This document shows, piece by piece, positions 23,701-34,621 of a stretch of DNA of 64,000 nt. The notes beneath the pieces were generated by a model. The model had not been told where the DNA came from and did not search any database. It was given only the letters and a program-made list of their open reading frames with translations. This stretch comes from Membranipora membranacea (taxonomy: Eukaryota; Bryozoa; Gymnolaemata; Cheilostomatida; Membraniporidae). The translations under genes were made by a program, and so were the position numbers. How positions within the stretch are numbered: position 1 is the stretch's first letter; every line of letters begins with the position of its first letter. The stretch lies in NCBI GenBank assembly GCA_914767715.1, contig OU612070.1, forward strand, positions 12,913,501-12,977,500, read 5' to 3'.

Positions 23701-26700
23701 ACTGATTTTCCCATTTCTTACCTGATTGGCCGTGGTCCTTGTTGGGTTGTTGGGTTTCGGTGGTTGTAGCCTTGTCTTAATATGTGATAATTGAGTTTGG
23801 CTCCCGGTTTATTGACAGGTAACAGGCTTGGATAAAGCGGACACCTTATTCTTCCTTTGACTATATCTTTACACTTTTCCTTCTTGCAGAGGATGCAGCG
23901 TACTCAAGTCTGGCGCCGATATCAGCAGGCTTCCAGGAGCTTATTACTGATAAATCTTGGGCCCCTCAACTATCAAGGGTAATTAAATTTTTTTCATGTT
24001 GACCAATCAGTAAGTTAATGTTAGCAGTTGTTTGCGAGAGGGTAACTCCTAATCCGTGCGAAGTTTATCTAAGGTTTTATCTATCGAAGTCCTACTCTTA
24101 CTATATATCCTCACCACGTAATCCGACCCGATTGAAATATTCAAATTCATAGATGTGAAACTGAAAGTGAACTATTGTAAATTACAGCCAGCCGTTTCTA
24201 GAATTGCATATCTCTTATTATGGCCGATAGGTGTTTGCCGTACACCAAACAAAGGGACTGGCTATGTTGTTCATATAAAGCTTAAATATTTCCATATATT
24301 AACTGAGTGTTTATTTTAGTGGGCGATAGATCTGTTGGGCCATATCAGTAAGAAGTTAAACTCCTCTCAGGCGGCAAGTCTGTCCTCTACTACGACTACA
24401 GTAGAAGAGAAGTTAGAACTGTGGATGGCCTGCAGTGCCACTAAAATACTCATAGAGATCACATCCAACAGCTTCTCACTACTGTAAGTTTAAATAGTCT
24501 TTATGTTTCCCACAATGCAACTTTTGCTCGGATTTCCAAGTTCAAAGTCTGATGTGCTCAACCAGCTGATTGATAAGTGAATGCTACAAGTACCAATTGG
24601 ACAAAATGTCAGCTCTGAAGACAGCCCAGTTGCTTGACTAGCCTTGTTACGCCGCTACCAAACAAAAAACTACTTATTTCACCCTTCCAGACAACGTTAA
24701 TAGCAAATAGAACATTTTCATATGGCATGGCGTATAACTTTTTTAATTTTTGCAGATAAATATACTTTTGTCATCGTTTTGTCAAGAGACGTGTGAAAAT
24801 GAATTTCTCAACGAACAACTATGTTGGAACATCTGGATTTTTTAAAAGTTGTGTTATATTATACACTATATAAAATAGTATGTTTTTTTTTTATAATACC
24901 AATACTGATCGTATTATACTGTATTTCCAGTGTAGATGAGTCTAGCTCAGTGGATGGTTGTGTTGAGAGCCTTCTCGACGCATCAGTACGTTACGCTCCA
25001 CACTTTGACTGGGTTGTCGCACATCTTGGGTAAATGTTTATTCCTCATGATCATTACCTGCCTCCAATGTAGATTTATATGTTGTGATTGGGATTTTACC
25101 AAAATACTTGTTGGGCTTCATGCTGCATATAATGTTAATAATGTACTGTCATAGTAATAACCTTAGAAGAGTATGTAGGAGAAATGTTAGCCTTTTTGGA
25201 AAGTTTTGGAAGTTTAAGTTTATGACTAGCTAACAGTTACTATTTTCCATCTGGGCTAGCGAATAGTCGATGCTAGCATATATCAAGTCACCCCCAATCA
25301 ACCAAAATAAACCTCTATCTACCCAATATATACTCCTCTAGGATACTGCCTTTAGAGTGACACAACTCCTAAGTATGTACATTTATCAATAATCCGTTGA
25401 CCTAAAATGTATAAATATAATCTCATGGAGATTACGTTTAATTATTTTCCAGGTCCTGCTTTCCAAAGACGATAATAGACAGGATATTAGTAGCCGGGTA
25501 TAAGGACTTTGTGTCCCCAAATCAGCAGGGTAGTAATAAGTTCTCATCTATAGCTGCCATACTAGGATACCTGTCAGCACAACACAAGACTACTGCTAGA
25601 AAATGTATCATCAGTTATTTCCAGGTATGCTGCTGCCAGCACAAATTGAGTGATATAGATATATCCGGGCTGGTACTATGAATATTGAACCTATATAAAT
25701 TGATGCTCCCATCCTGGGCTCCATTAACATGTGTATCAGGGTTGAACAGGTGCTGTGTATTAGTAAGAGTTTCATCTGTGATATGATTTAGTGCAAACAG
25801 CGGCAGTTGCAACGTCTCAGACTAGATGTGTATATGAGACTATGAACCCAACTCGAAAGTTGGGGTTATCTTGTTTTAAACTGAATTTTACGCTAATAAA
25901 GCTGCAGTAATGAATTTCAAATTTACAATAAGTAATAACATTAAAACTCATCTTTTTTTCTTTTGTATCTAATTATATTTTATTTGTTGACAGGGTGTGT
26001 TAGCACAGCCTCCTCCTGGCGCTGCTGCAGCTGTCACATTCCTATTAAACATGGCTAGTTCTTCATCTATGATGGTGCCAATCATTACCTCAGATATTGG
26101 AGCAATATGTGAGTAACACCCAAACCTGGCCTTATAATGATCCCCTTGTTACATTAAACTCACCCCAAACTCACCCCGACTCACCCAATACTAAATCTCA
26201 ACACAATGCCCCCAACTCGCCCCTAACTTTTATTCTATACACATGCCCCAGTTTTTGCATAGGATTAAATTGTATCAGCTTAAATCATACAATCATCTTT
26301 CTGCACTAATACTTTTACACAGAAATACATGAAAAGGGCGTAACTATTTACAACACATGAGTCTTCAACTAGAAACAATGACATAAACAGAGTTATGTAC
26401 CTTTGCCAGTACAACGTACTCATGGCCATTTATATTCGCATCTGAATCATCATTGCGGTAACTTTTTGACAGATTGAAACCCATTCCAATCAATAACAAC
26501 TCAATCACCATGCAAAAGAGCATATCGATCTTTTCCATGTCTGGATTCACTACCTTACCTTATTCAACATGAAGTAACTGTCTCTTATTAGATCATACTG
26601 ATTGTTACGCTGGTCATTATTCCTCACTATGTCTCTAACATCTATTAACATGCTGAAGCAGATTCCTAATAGACCTCAATATTATTGAGGTCTATTAGGA

Positions 26701-29700
26701 ATAATATTTCAGCAGGTTTTCATTACACGTAATATAATTTCTCTGTATCCTTTCAGTGAATATTGCCACACTGAATAAGCTGGTAGCTCACTATGCTGAG
26801 GGTACTCATGACTTTCAGAGGTAAGAGATGCTAATACACCGAGAGGATATGTTAAAGCACATGCTAATGTTTCATCTGTATTTTTTTCTGTTTCATCTGT
26901 TGTGATATGCTGCCTGACACGATAAGCTGTAAGACATAGGACTGGATGTAGTTGTACGGCAGATGTTAAATCAGTAGTTATTTTAAGTCCTAAATATTTC
27001 TCTAATTTTGGATATACATGGCTGTTATTGCAGGATGAACAACTTCGACAACCAAATTAACCATGACCAGCAAAGTCTGCTCTGTGTTTGAGTGTTTGTG
27101 ATATTGCCACTTTTTTTATTTTAATGCAAACAAAAGCAACCCGGAAGCCTTCTATCAAGGAAATTCGCTGTCTGACACATGAGAGTCAGTGCGACTCGGT
27201 GAGGCGTCAATTCAGCATCCATATTTTATGATGTCAATTTAGGAGCCCTGGCACATCAGACTGCCTTTTACCAGATCATTATTTTCTATATATTATTATT
27301 TTATACTATAAACCATAAACTAATATACATTAAATTATATAATACATTGTTTTGTTACCATCTTTATGACAGTTTGCTGCACATTGTGGTACACTTATTA
27401 CTTCGACTGGACAGGACAGCGTGCTCAGTTATTAACCTCGTACTAGATTTAGCATCAGATAATCTGGATATAAGCTGTGATCACAGTAAACTAGATCCTA
27501 AAATCAAGTCTGCCGCTCAAACTATCATGGTAAGTGTAAGGGAAGTTATATCTTCTCTAGTGCTGTATATAGTAAATGTTAGATTCTAAGTCAATGCTTT
27601 ACCCGTTCACTATTACCTTAGACAGTGTGCTGCATCATAAAGTGCTGAATGCAGCCAGAGATGTAGCAACAGCTCATAACTCATCGGATTATTATTTCCT
27701 TACATATGCCATATCAGCAAGAAAGAAAACACAATTGTATGTATATTTCTTAGTATGCAAACAATAGATGCAACCCTTCTTGCTCCCACTTGAAACCTGC
27801 CCACATATAGATTTATCCTCACACTTCTGTTTACAAACTTTCACCTCCAATGCTTGTTTTAGCAGGATTACCGTAAGACATAGTATTTTCATGCATCTAT
27901 TTGCATTTGAAGTTGTCTGTCCTATTTCATTAAAGGGTATGGTCTGTAATGAACTAGTGAAGCCTACTATATGCAATCGTGTGCCGAATAGAGTGAGAAC
28001 AGAAATGCCTACTCTCAAATACCTTATATTGAGCTATAAGTAAGTATAATAAGCTACCAGTAAGTGTAACATGATATGAGGGCACCTGGCAACGCCTGCC
28101 AGTCTGAACAGACACATATTTTTTGCCGATTGTCATTGGAAATCTTGTGTTGCATAACTGTGTGATTTCAGACTGTCTAAAGATTTCTAGTTAATTTTCC
28201 AATATAGAAATGCAGATACAATGATTAAATTGGGAAGTTTCCTTGTACATTGAACACCAAACTGTTTATATCACCAACGTTTAAGGCTGGCAGTTCGCTT
28301 TTACAATACACCCTTACTCATCAAGGTGATCCTAGGTGACAAATTTAGCTACCACCTGGAATGCTGCTTATACTAACAGCCCCTCATTTCTTCGTCTACA
28401 TCGCCACTATTCTGTAAAACGATGGCCACCAAGTTCTATGTTTATTGCAGGGTGATATTACGTCGGCTGTATCTCAGTAAATCAGATGATCGGGAAGCCA
28501 AGCTAGTCTGTAGAATATTACTCGCCTGCTGCTGTCAGGGGGGAATAACTACCGCTGTAGCTATACTACATGAGTTATTATCTCTCGATAGATTGTGGAT
28601 TGTAAGTAATCTCTCTGTTGATGCGCTAGTATGTTATGGAGACCACTTGCTTACCTTTGAGTGAGGAAGGTCCTGAGTCTAAATACCTTTGAAGTTACAC
28701 TACCTGCTGAGATCTGTTGATGCTCAAGGCCTGGAAATTGATAGCAACATGGTGCCGATTCCAACTTTTTGGTCAAAGTCATAGATAACAAGCTGCATAT
28801 TAAGTATTGATTGCTTTTTTTGGGATCACATAGATTTAAAATCAAGAAATCTTTTTAAAATCTGAACTTTTGTTTATGTATATGGCCTTTGTCTTTGCCT
28901 TTGCCAAGTAGAAAGAGTTCTGTAGCTATAGCCAACATGTTATATCTTGTCACATACTGTTTTCACCTCTTTTCATGGTTTATGCCTCTGGTGGAATATT
29001 TTGTTTATCCTTTGTTGTAGCTTGCGACATTTGGAAGTTTCATCCAGCAGATATCAGTGAGGTACCCTGGTGTAACAGAATCCCTCTGTGACAGAATATT
29101 CACCTCTCCTCATGATGACAATGGGGATAAAATACTCAATAATATACTCACCTTCATCAATACCAAGTATGCTATCCGAGTTTGTCTGTAGTAAGGAATC
29201 AGATTTAACTCTTGTCGTATTTTTGCCAGAGCCTACTTCAACTCCAATGAGGAAGTGAATCTAAGTATGAAGCGAGCTACCGACCAACTTGATTATACAG
29301 CACCAGCTTAACCTATACAACCTATATTTCTACTGGGCCCTTCACCTCCCCCCCCCCCCCCTCTATTCAACATCCCTGAAGGTGTTGGATTGATGACCTT
29401 GAGTCTCATGAGTGAGAGTGCCACTCCTGGTGCCGCACCAAGGAGTAATAGTAAATTAATAAAATATTAATATGATAAATATGAATAATACAATGATACT
29501 TTCATTGTTTGTCAACTTAAATAATTGAGTTCTGAGAAAATTTATTTCAATCCCCACCCTTTGTGTGTTCATAACGGTAATAATATTGAATTGATGAATT
29601 TTTTAATTTAGCTATTTCGGCTCTGATTTTGGCACAACATATTTCTAGTCCTTATTCTTCAGTTGATAAACTGATATAGTCAAGCTGCTCACTTTCTTTA

Positions 29701-32700
29701 TTATATTTTGTATTCTCAGGTCCGAAACAGCAAATAGATTTGCGAGATGTATAGCAACCAGCCACATGAAGAACTTGGCTAAATTGATAGATCCGAGTCG
29801 GGACGGTCAGCAGGTCAGCCTCAGATTGTTTACACTTCTAGCTCGAGATCTATGTACCGAAGATCTATCTAACTGTATGCCCTCATGTGAGGTGCTCATT
29901 CCTTCGTGAGTATGATAATAATAACAATGCATTCCGCAAAAATAATCGCAGCCAACAGAGACCTAAACTTCTCCAAGAAGACTATCAACCTTCCCATAGA
30001 TCCTCCTTTGTTGACACAAATGGTAGAATTCTCAGTCTATCATTGAGGTGAAGGTCACTCTATAGGTTATGTAATGTGTTCGCTGATGCCAGGCAATTCA
30101 TCTGTTTATCTTCCCTCTTGCACTCATGTATCAGGTAAAACATCCAATCTAATTATGTAATCAGGTATTGTATTCTGGGTTGTAAATGTAAAAAAAGACC
30201 CTAGCTTTTTCATGAGATTGAAATCACATAAGTTGTTGCACTCATTGCATTCAAAAGTGGGCTTACTCAACTGATACGATTAAATACTTTCCCCCAAATT
30301 GCATATCTTACCACCATTAGCCTTTCTCCTGCAACAATATGATAAAACTGATACAGCCCGTGATTGTCCTGTGACCTATCTCTGTAGGTACATAAGCTAC
30401 CTGCACAGTGATGACAGATCACAGACTAAACCTATAGAGGAGGCTATAAAGTCTAGCTGTGCTCAGTCTGTCTCCGTACTCAGCTCTACTCTACGTAACA
30501 TTATGTCTCACCTCATGCAGCGGGTAAGTTCTTTTTTCTTTATTTTTATACTTTTATTTGCATTATGATCATTTTTAGGAAGAAAATGCTTTTCCCTAAA
30601 ATGAAGAAAACAAAAGATGCAGTTTGTACATGTATGAGATTTGAGCTAAAAACTGTCGGAGAAATAAGTGATATAGTGATATAGTACTGGATGATCTAAT
30701 AAATCTAGGCAGAGAGTTAAAAACAGTGACGATTGATGAGTTCTTGATTGAAGTCCACAGAATAGTAGCATTACCAGCACTGGCAATACCAGCCTTGGAG
30801 CACTGCTTCATGTTGGATTCATAACTGGTGGTGGCTTAACAGTGGTTATGAGGCTTGGTACTAGCTCATGCGCCACTATAAATATGACACAGCTAAGCTG
30901 TGGTAATGCACTAAATGCGCACAACCAACATACTTGAATATTGAGGGTCTGCCTACAACAACAACTTGTCATCTTTCAGTCACTTACTTGCTTGGTGATT
31001 GTAAGATTTTGGTTGTTCACATTCCTATCAGCTCGGGGTTTTGGGGGTTTGGACTGGTAATGATAGCGTTTTCGTGTCTTGTAGTCGAGTCTACCTATCG
31101 ATGACAGAGAAGGCTCTGATGGTTCGGAGATCAGATTAAGTGAACTGAATTCTCAGTTTCTGAACAGACTGCAGCTGCCAGCCAGTAAAGCTTACATTTT
31201 ACACACTGAGATGATCGGTAGAGGGAAGAGGCCTCAGGCAAACCACACTAGAGTGAGTAGATGAGATCTGTAATAGCAGGATTTTTATGAATAGCAAACG
31301 TTTGGTATGCATCTATTGCTGGGGCTCAACCATTTTTTGCCTTTGTTTGCTTAAAAAATCTTTTGCGACCGAAGACCAAAATGAATGAATATAGGTATGC
31401 TAGTGGCTGAAAGTTGATGATGTACACCCATATTCTTGCTTTATTAAATATAAAATGAATAATAGAAATATAAAATAACTGAAATTTATAACCATTGGCT
31501 GTTTGGCTATGTAAGCTATAAAAGTTTGGTTTAACAAAGATCACAGGGATGAAACTTTTTGGCTAGCTTGTGTACACCTAGCCTGTGTACACCTAGCCTG
31601 TGTACACCTAGCCTGTGTACACCTAGCCTGTGTACACCTAGCCTGTGTACACCTAGCCTGTGTACACCTAGCCTGTGTACACCTAGCCTTGTCATGTGGT
31701 AACAAATAAAGTGGACGCATGACAAGGTTAGGTTGAAAACGACATCACATTCACTCTACTTGGGCTAGATGGTGTTTCACAGCAAAGTAGGATGCGACCT
31801 AGCATCAATTTAAGGTTAGCCTTGACCTTCAAATTGAGAAATATTGAGTTTTTGGTCTGGTTTTCAAAATACATAGTTCTAGGAAAATTTAATAAATGTC
31901 TTGCCCGCAACGAAAAATATTACCTTAGAAATTACTGTGAATAACTTGTCAATTTATCTATTCATTCCCATAGACGGCGGATGTAAGGCGGCATGTTGTA
32001 TTATTAATGCTGCAATGCTGTGAGGCAAAGTCTACAGCCTATAACTCTACAGACGCTAAGGAGCTGTTGGCTAGGCTAATATTAGAGTTATCTGTTCCTG
32101 ATGTTATAGCTGCTAAAACCCTCTGGCACGACCCGCTCACTCATGAAAGGTGAGTACTGATGAGCTGCCAGGCTGGTTCCGATTCTATACCACTTGCTAT
32201 TGTTGAAAAACCCTGAACCATTTGGAATTTCCGCTTTGCAGCATCTTACTGAGGTTAAGAAAAGAATAATGCAATGAAGTTCGATTAAAACCAAAGTCAC
32301 TATTTCATTTTAATGTTGGGTCAATGACCTTGCTTTCTAGATTCTAAGCATTTGGTTACTCTCGTAACTTATAATGATTATCATACTCATGTTCTGTCCA
32401 TATTATCATGTTACAGAGAGTTAGCGGTACGACGTACCATCGATAAGCACACATTCCTCTGGGATCTGATGAACTATACCTGTACATATAAGCCGTGTTT
32501 TGTGACAGTTAACTTACTGATCCGCTGTCACTTAGGTACATTACTCACTGCTTGGGGTAAAGCTATAGACGGACCGGCTAAATCTATGCCTCGAGAGATG
32601 GAGGCCACTGAAAGGGTCATGTGCTTCCTTATAAAAGTAAGTTTTTTCCTATCTAAAATTCTCTCAATTAATCTGTTAACGATTACAGCGTGGGTTCACC

Positions 32701-34160
32701 TTAGCAGCCTGCTGAAGACAAAAGTTTCGACAATCTGTTTTTGGATAATTGGGCACTTGACTGCATTTCATCAAACTCTGCAATACTCAAATTGAGATTA
32801 GGCTGTCTAGTTTCCATTTTTGCGATTGAGGTTGATTGTGAACGCACTTTGAGATATGAGATAGATATGTATTCATTGATACAGTCCCAGTAAAAAATTT
32901 TTTTTTCCTAGAGGCTGCCAAGTTCGTTCAGCAATCATCATCTTTCTCAGCCGCCAGCATCATCTGGCTTGCAGACCAATTACTTTAGATTAGTACTTGT
33001 TGTATCCAGCTATAAGATAGCTAACTTGTCATCAATTGAGTCATGTTTAACTTTAATTGACTCATATTGACACTCTAATTCTTATATTTCAGTCTGATTT
33101 ATTGCCGAGTATATTATCAGCGCTATCGGAATTGTTTCCTCACATAGCTTGTTATGAGGTGAGGCTGCTACTGGATATAGTGAGTAGGTACCTACAGAAC
33201 AGCCTACTACAGGGATTATCACAACAGCCTCTAGGTAATTTAATTGTTACTTACTTTGTGTGTCGAAAGTGCATTTCCCTCTGAACAGATGGGATACAAA
33301 ATTAGCCCTAACCATGCAAGTGCCAGCTAGTGCTATTTGTATTTAAACATTCTGATAACTATTCTGCAACCACTTGAACCTGTAGTGTAAATGCCTTCTT
33401 TTGTTATGCTAGATGTTGAATCTTCACAAGATAACTGCCAATGAATTTATGCTAACAAATCCCATTTATCTGCATCCATTCTACTGAAAAAAATGTAATT
33501 AATTTGAGTTATCTTCTCAACATCAACTAGGGGGCAACTCCCCATGTCAACAGGGAGGGTGTCCCTAATTTGAAAATTCATTCCAGTTAGGAAAACAAGT
33601 GATAATTTATTACATAATTTTAAATTAATTGAGTATTGAAACACAACATTGAAATGCTCAACTTTATTCATTCAAAAATTCATTACATAATAATTAGCTG
33701 ATCAGTGCTTAGTTTACATTTGAATAAACACTCAACCAGCATTGTTTTTGAGGACATGCCAATGTAAAACCTTATAAGAGAGTGCATTGGTGAAAATGTA
33801 CAAATTTTATTGTTGTCGTGCCAAATTCAGCTTTGGTCTCATTACAAAGTATTATGAAAATGTATAATTTTCAATTCCTATTTCTATTTGTTGAAACAGG
33901 TATTCTGTACGCCATAAAGGCAACTTTCCGTGAACCACTTTTTTTTTTCTAAGATTTAATCACGGAAAATCAGCGGAAATCTCTGCCTGCACAACTACAG
34001 GACATATGAAGTGATGACATTGTAGTTTGTAGCTACATAATCTGTAAACAGTTTTTATTCATTTGCAGATGAAGATGATCTAAAGTTGATACAGTCCATC
34101 GTACAACAGAATATATCCTCTGTATGTGAGATCAGTTATAAGTTTCTACACATAGAATAA
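14744..34160 (+). CDS. INTS5: Integrator complex subunit 5
   Basis: This is a core subunit of the nuclear Integrator complex, which cleaves snRNA and other nascent Pol II transcripts. Nineteen coding exons keep phase throughout: 14744-14845, 15159-15342, 23890-23978, 24320-24483, 24931-25029, 25453-25624, 25994-26108, 26757-26820, 27373-27529, 27591-27736, 28451-28601, 29021-29166, 29720-29905, 30388-30523, 31085-31252, 31974-32149, 32417-32636, 33093-33234, 34069-34160. The product is 902 residues (human about 1019). Signature matches to human INTS5, recalled from memory, include [15 protein letters not shown] (human LLLLRSLPPARAAVL), [20 protein letters not shown] (human [20 protein letters not shown]), EMIGRGKRP and [14 protein letters not shown]. 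It is an all-helical repeat protein without catalytic motifs. Intron 2 (15343-23889) carries two oxidase genes on the other strand. The join at 27529/27591 implies a 61-nt intron with a poor acceptor and is the weakest point, although phase on both sides supports it. Confidence 0.93.
15780..18677 (-). CDS. 2-hydroxyacid oxidase (HAO1-like), copy B, complete
   Basis: Nine exons are in phase: 18532-18677, 18165-18316, 17906-18020, 17555-17695, 17257-17405, 16761-16852, 16461-16619, 16087-16156, 15780-15847. They encode 363 residues (human HAO1 370), an FMN-dependent (beta/alpha)8 oxidase releasing H2O2. Catalytic positions by comparison with spinach glycolate oxidase are all present: Tyr24 ([10 protein letters not shown]), Tyr129 (FQLYVCKD), Asp157/Arg164 ([11 protein letters not shown]), Lys230 (VIAKGI), and His254/Arg257 ([12 protein letters not shown]). 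The FMN phosphate loop is [14 protein letters not shown]. The usual SSWATSS segment is changed to STGTNYS, removing the active-site Trp. The C-terminus VKSRL ends in a PTS1 signal, so peroxisomal location is expected. The gene lies inside INTS5 intron 2, antisense, 704 bp from copy C. Confidence 0.94.
18841..18883. repeat. 31-bp palindromic insertion flanked by 6-bp direct repeats
   Basis: A 31-bp near-perfect palindrome (18847-18877) is flanked by TAGTAC on both sides (18841-18846 and 18878-18883); the full perfect palindrome is 18844-18879. The paralogous flank of copy A (about 1485-1500) has a single TAGTAC and no palindrome. This identifies an insertion with a target-site duplication. Confidence 0.7.
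19381..23010 (-). CDS. 2-hydroxyacid oxidase (HAO1-like), copy C, complete
   Basis: Nine exons sit at exactly the same splice positions and with the same exon lengths as copy B: 22865-23010, 22360-22511, 21840-21954, 21319-21459, 20857-21005, 20450-20541, 20027-20185, 19688-19757, 19381-19448, giving 363 residues. Catalytic residues match copy B ([45 protein letters not shown]). The active-site Trp segment is again altered (STGSNHS). The C-terminus VKARL is an acceptable but weaker-looking PTS1 than SRL. Exon 7 is about 97% identical to copy B while exon 2 is only about 80% identical, which suggests gene conversion at the 3' half. It lies head-to-tail with copy B and antisense to INTS5. Confidence 0.94.
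20253..20380. repeat. Inverted-repeat element, AAGTTTGATC family (copy 1)
   Basis: The left end reads CTCAAGTTTGATGCAGTT and the right end GCAGGCACTTGGGATCAAAC, roughly inverted. The inner GGGGAGCAATTCTGAATGCA matches the right arms of the copies at 44028-44150 and 59803-59915. It sits in the intron between exons 6 and 7 of HAO copy C. Confidence 0.5.
26651..26712. repeat. Hairpin in an INTS5 intron
   Basis: A perfect 20-bp inverted repeat with a one-base centre (26662-26702, arms starting ATTCCTAATAGACCTCAATA) is flanked by a further pair, TGCTGAA on the left and TTCAGCA ending at 26712. The whole could fold as a long stem with one internal loop. Confidence 0.7.
31563..31689. repeat. 15-bp minisatellite, 8.5 copies
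   Basis: The unit CTAGCCTGTGTACAC is repeated eight times from 31563 to 31682, followed by CTAGCCT. Copies are identical except for one T in the first. It lies in an INTS5 intron. The unit length is a multiple of three, so the array is open in several frames, but it is not coding. Confidence 0.95.
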
Positions 34161-34459
34161 GCGGACAATAAGCTGAGACAATAAGTACGTAATTTGTTCA
34201 GTAATAAGTGCTGTAGCATGTACATAATGCATTTCCAATTTTTCCTTGTGGCCCTCTGCCACCGCAATGCCTTTGCACTGTAAAAATAACATCAAAACAA
34301 CAGAACCATATTCAGAATTCAGTTACAAAGATAATTCTGATAGTTCCTGGCAAATTGCCTTAGTTCTATATTATTATGTCCATCAGCTGAGCCTTGGCAT
34401 CAAGTTGGGTTCTAGTCCTGTAGTTGATGCTGAATTGACTGTGGAACATGATTCGACAA

Positions 34460-34465
34460 AATAAA
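34460..34465 (+). promoter_or_regulatory. Poly(A) signal candidate for INTS5
   Basis: AATAAA starts at 34460 and overlaps a second copy (AATAAATAAATA), 300 bp after the INTS5 stop. Between it and the end of the next, convergent gene (34622) there is only AT-rich DNA. Confidence 0.45.
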
Positions 34466-34621
34466 TAAATACAAAAATAAAAATTCAATCAGAATTTCTG
34501 CGTTGTAATATCTATTCACTGGGTTGGAGATAATACTGTATAAGTGAGATCAGCATCAGTCCATTATCTGATCACTATTGTAATAATATAATATATATTA
34601 TATATTAATAGTATTGTCTTA

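Noticed and set aside
27034-27095. Possible INTS5 exon after a good acceptor (GCAGGATGAACAACTTCG)
   Set aside because: It has no donor before an in-frame stop, and skipping it lets exons 26757-26820 and 27373-27529 join in phase with a good match to INTS5.
31531-31725. Open frame encoding repeated VHRLG on the minus strand
   Set aside because: It is the translation of the 15-bp minisatellite, whose unit length is a multiple of three; it lies in an INTS5 intron and is not a gene. Direct repeats without spacers also rule out a CRISPR array.
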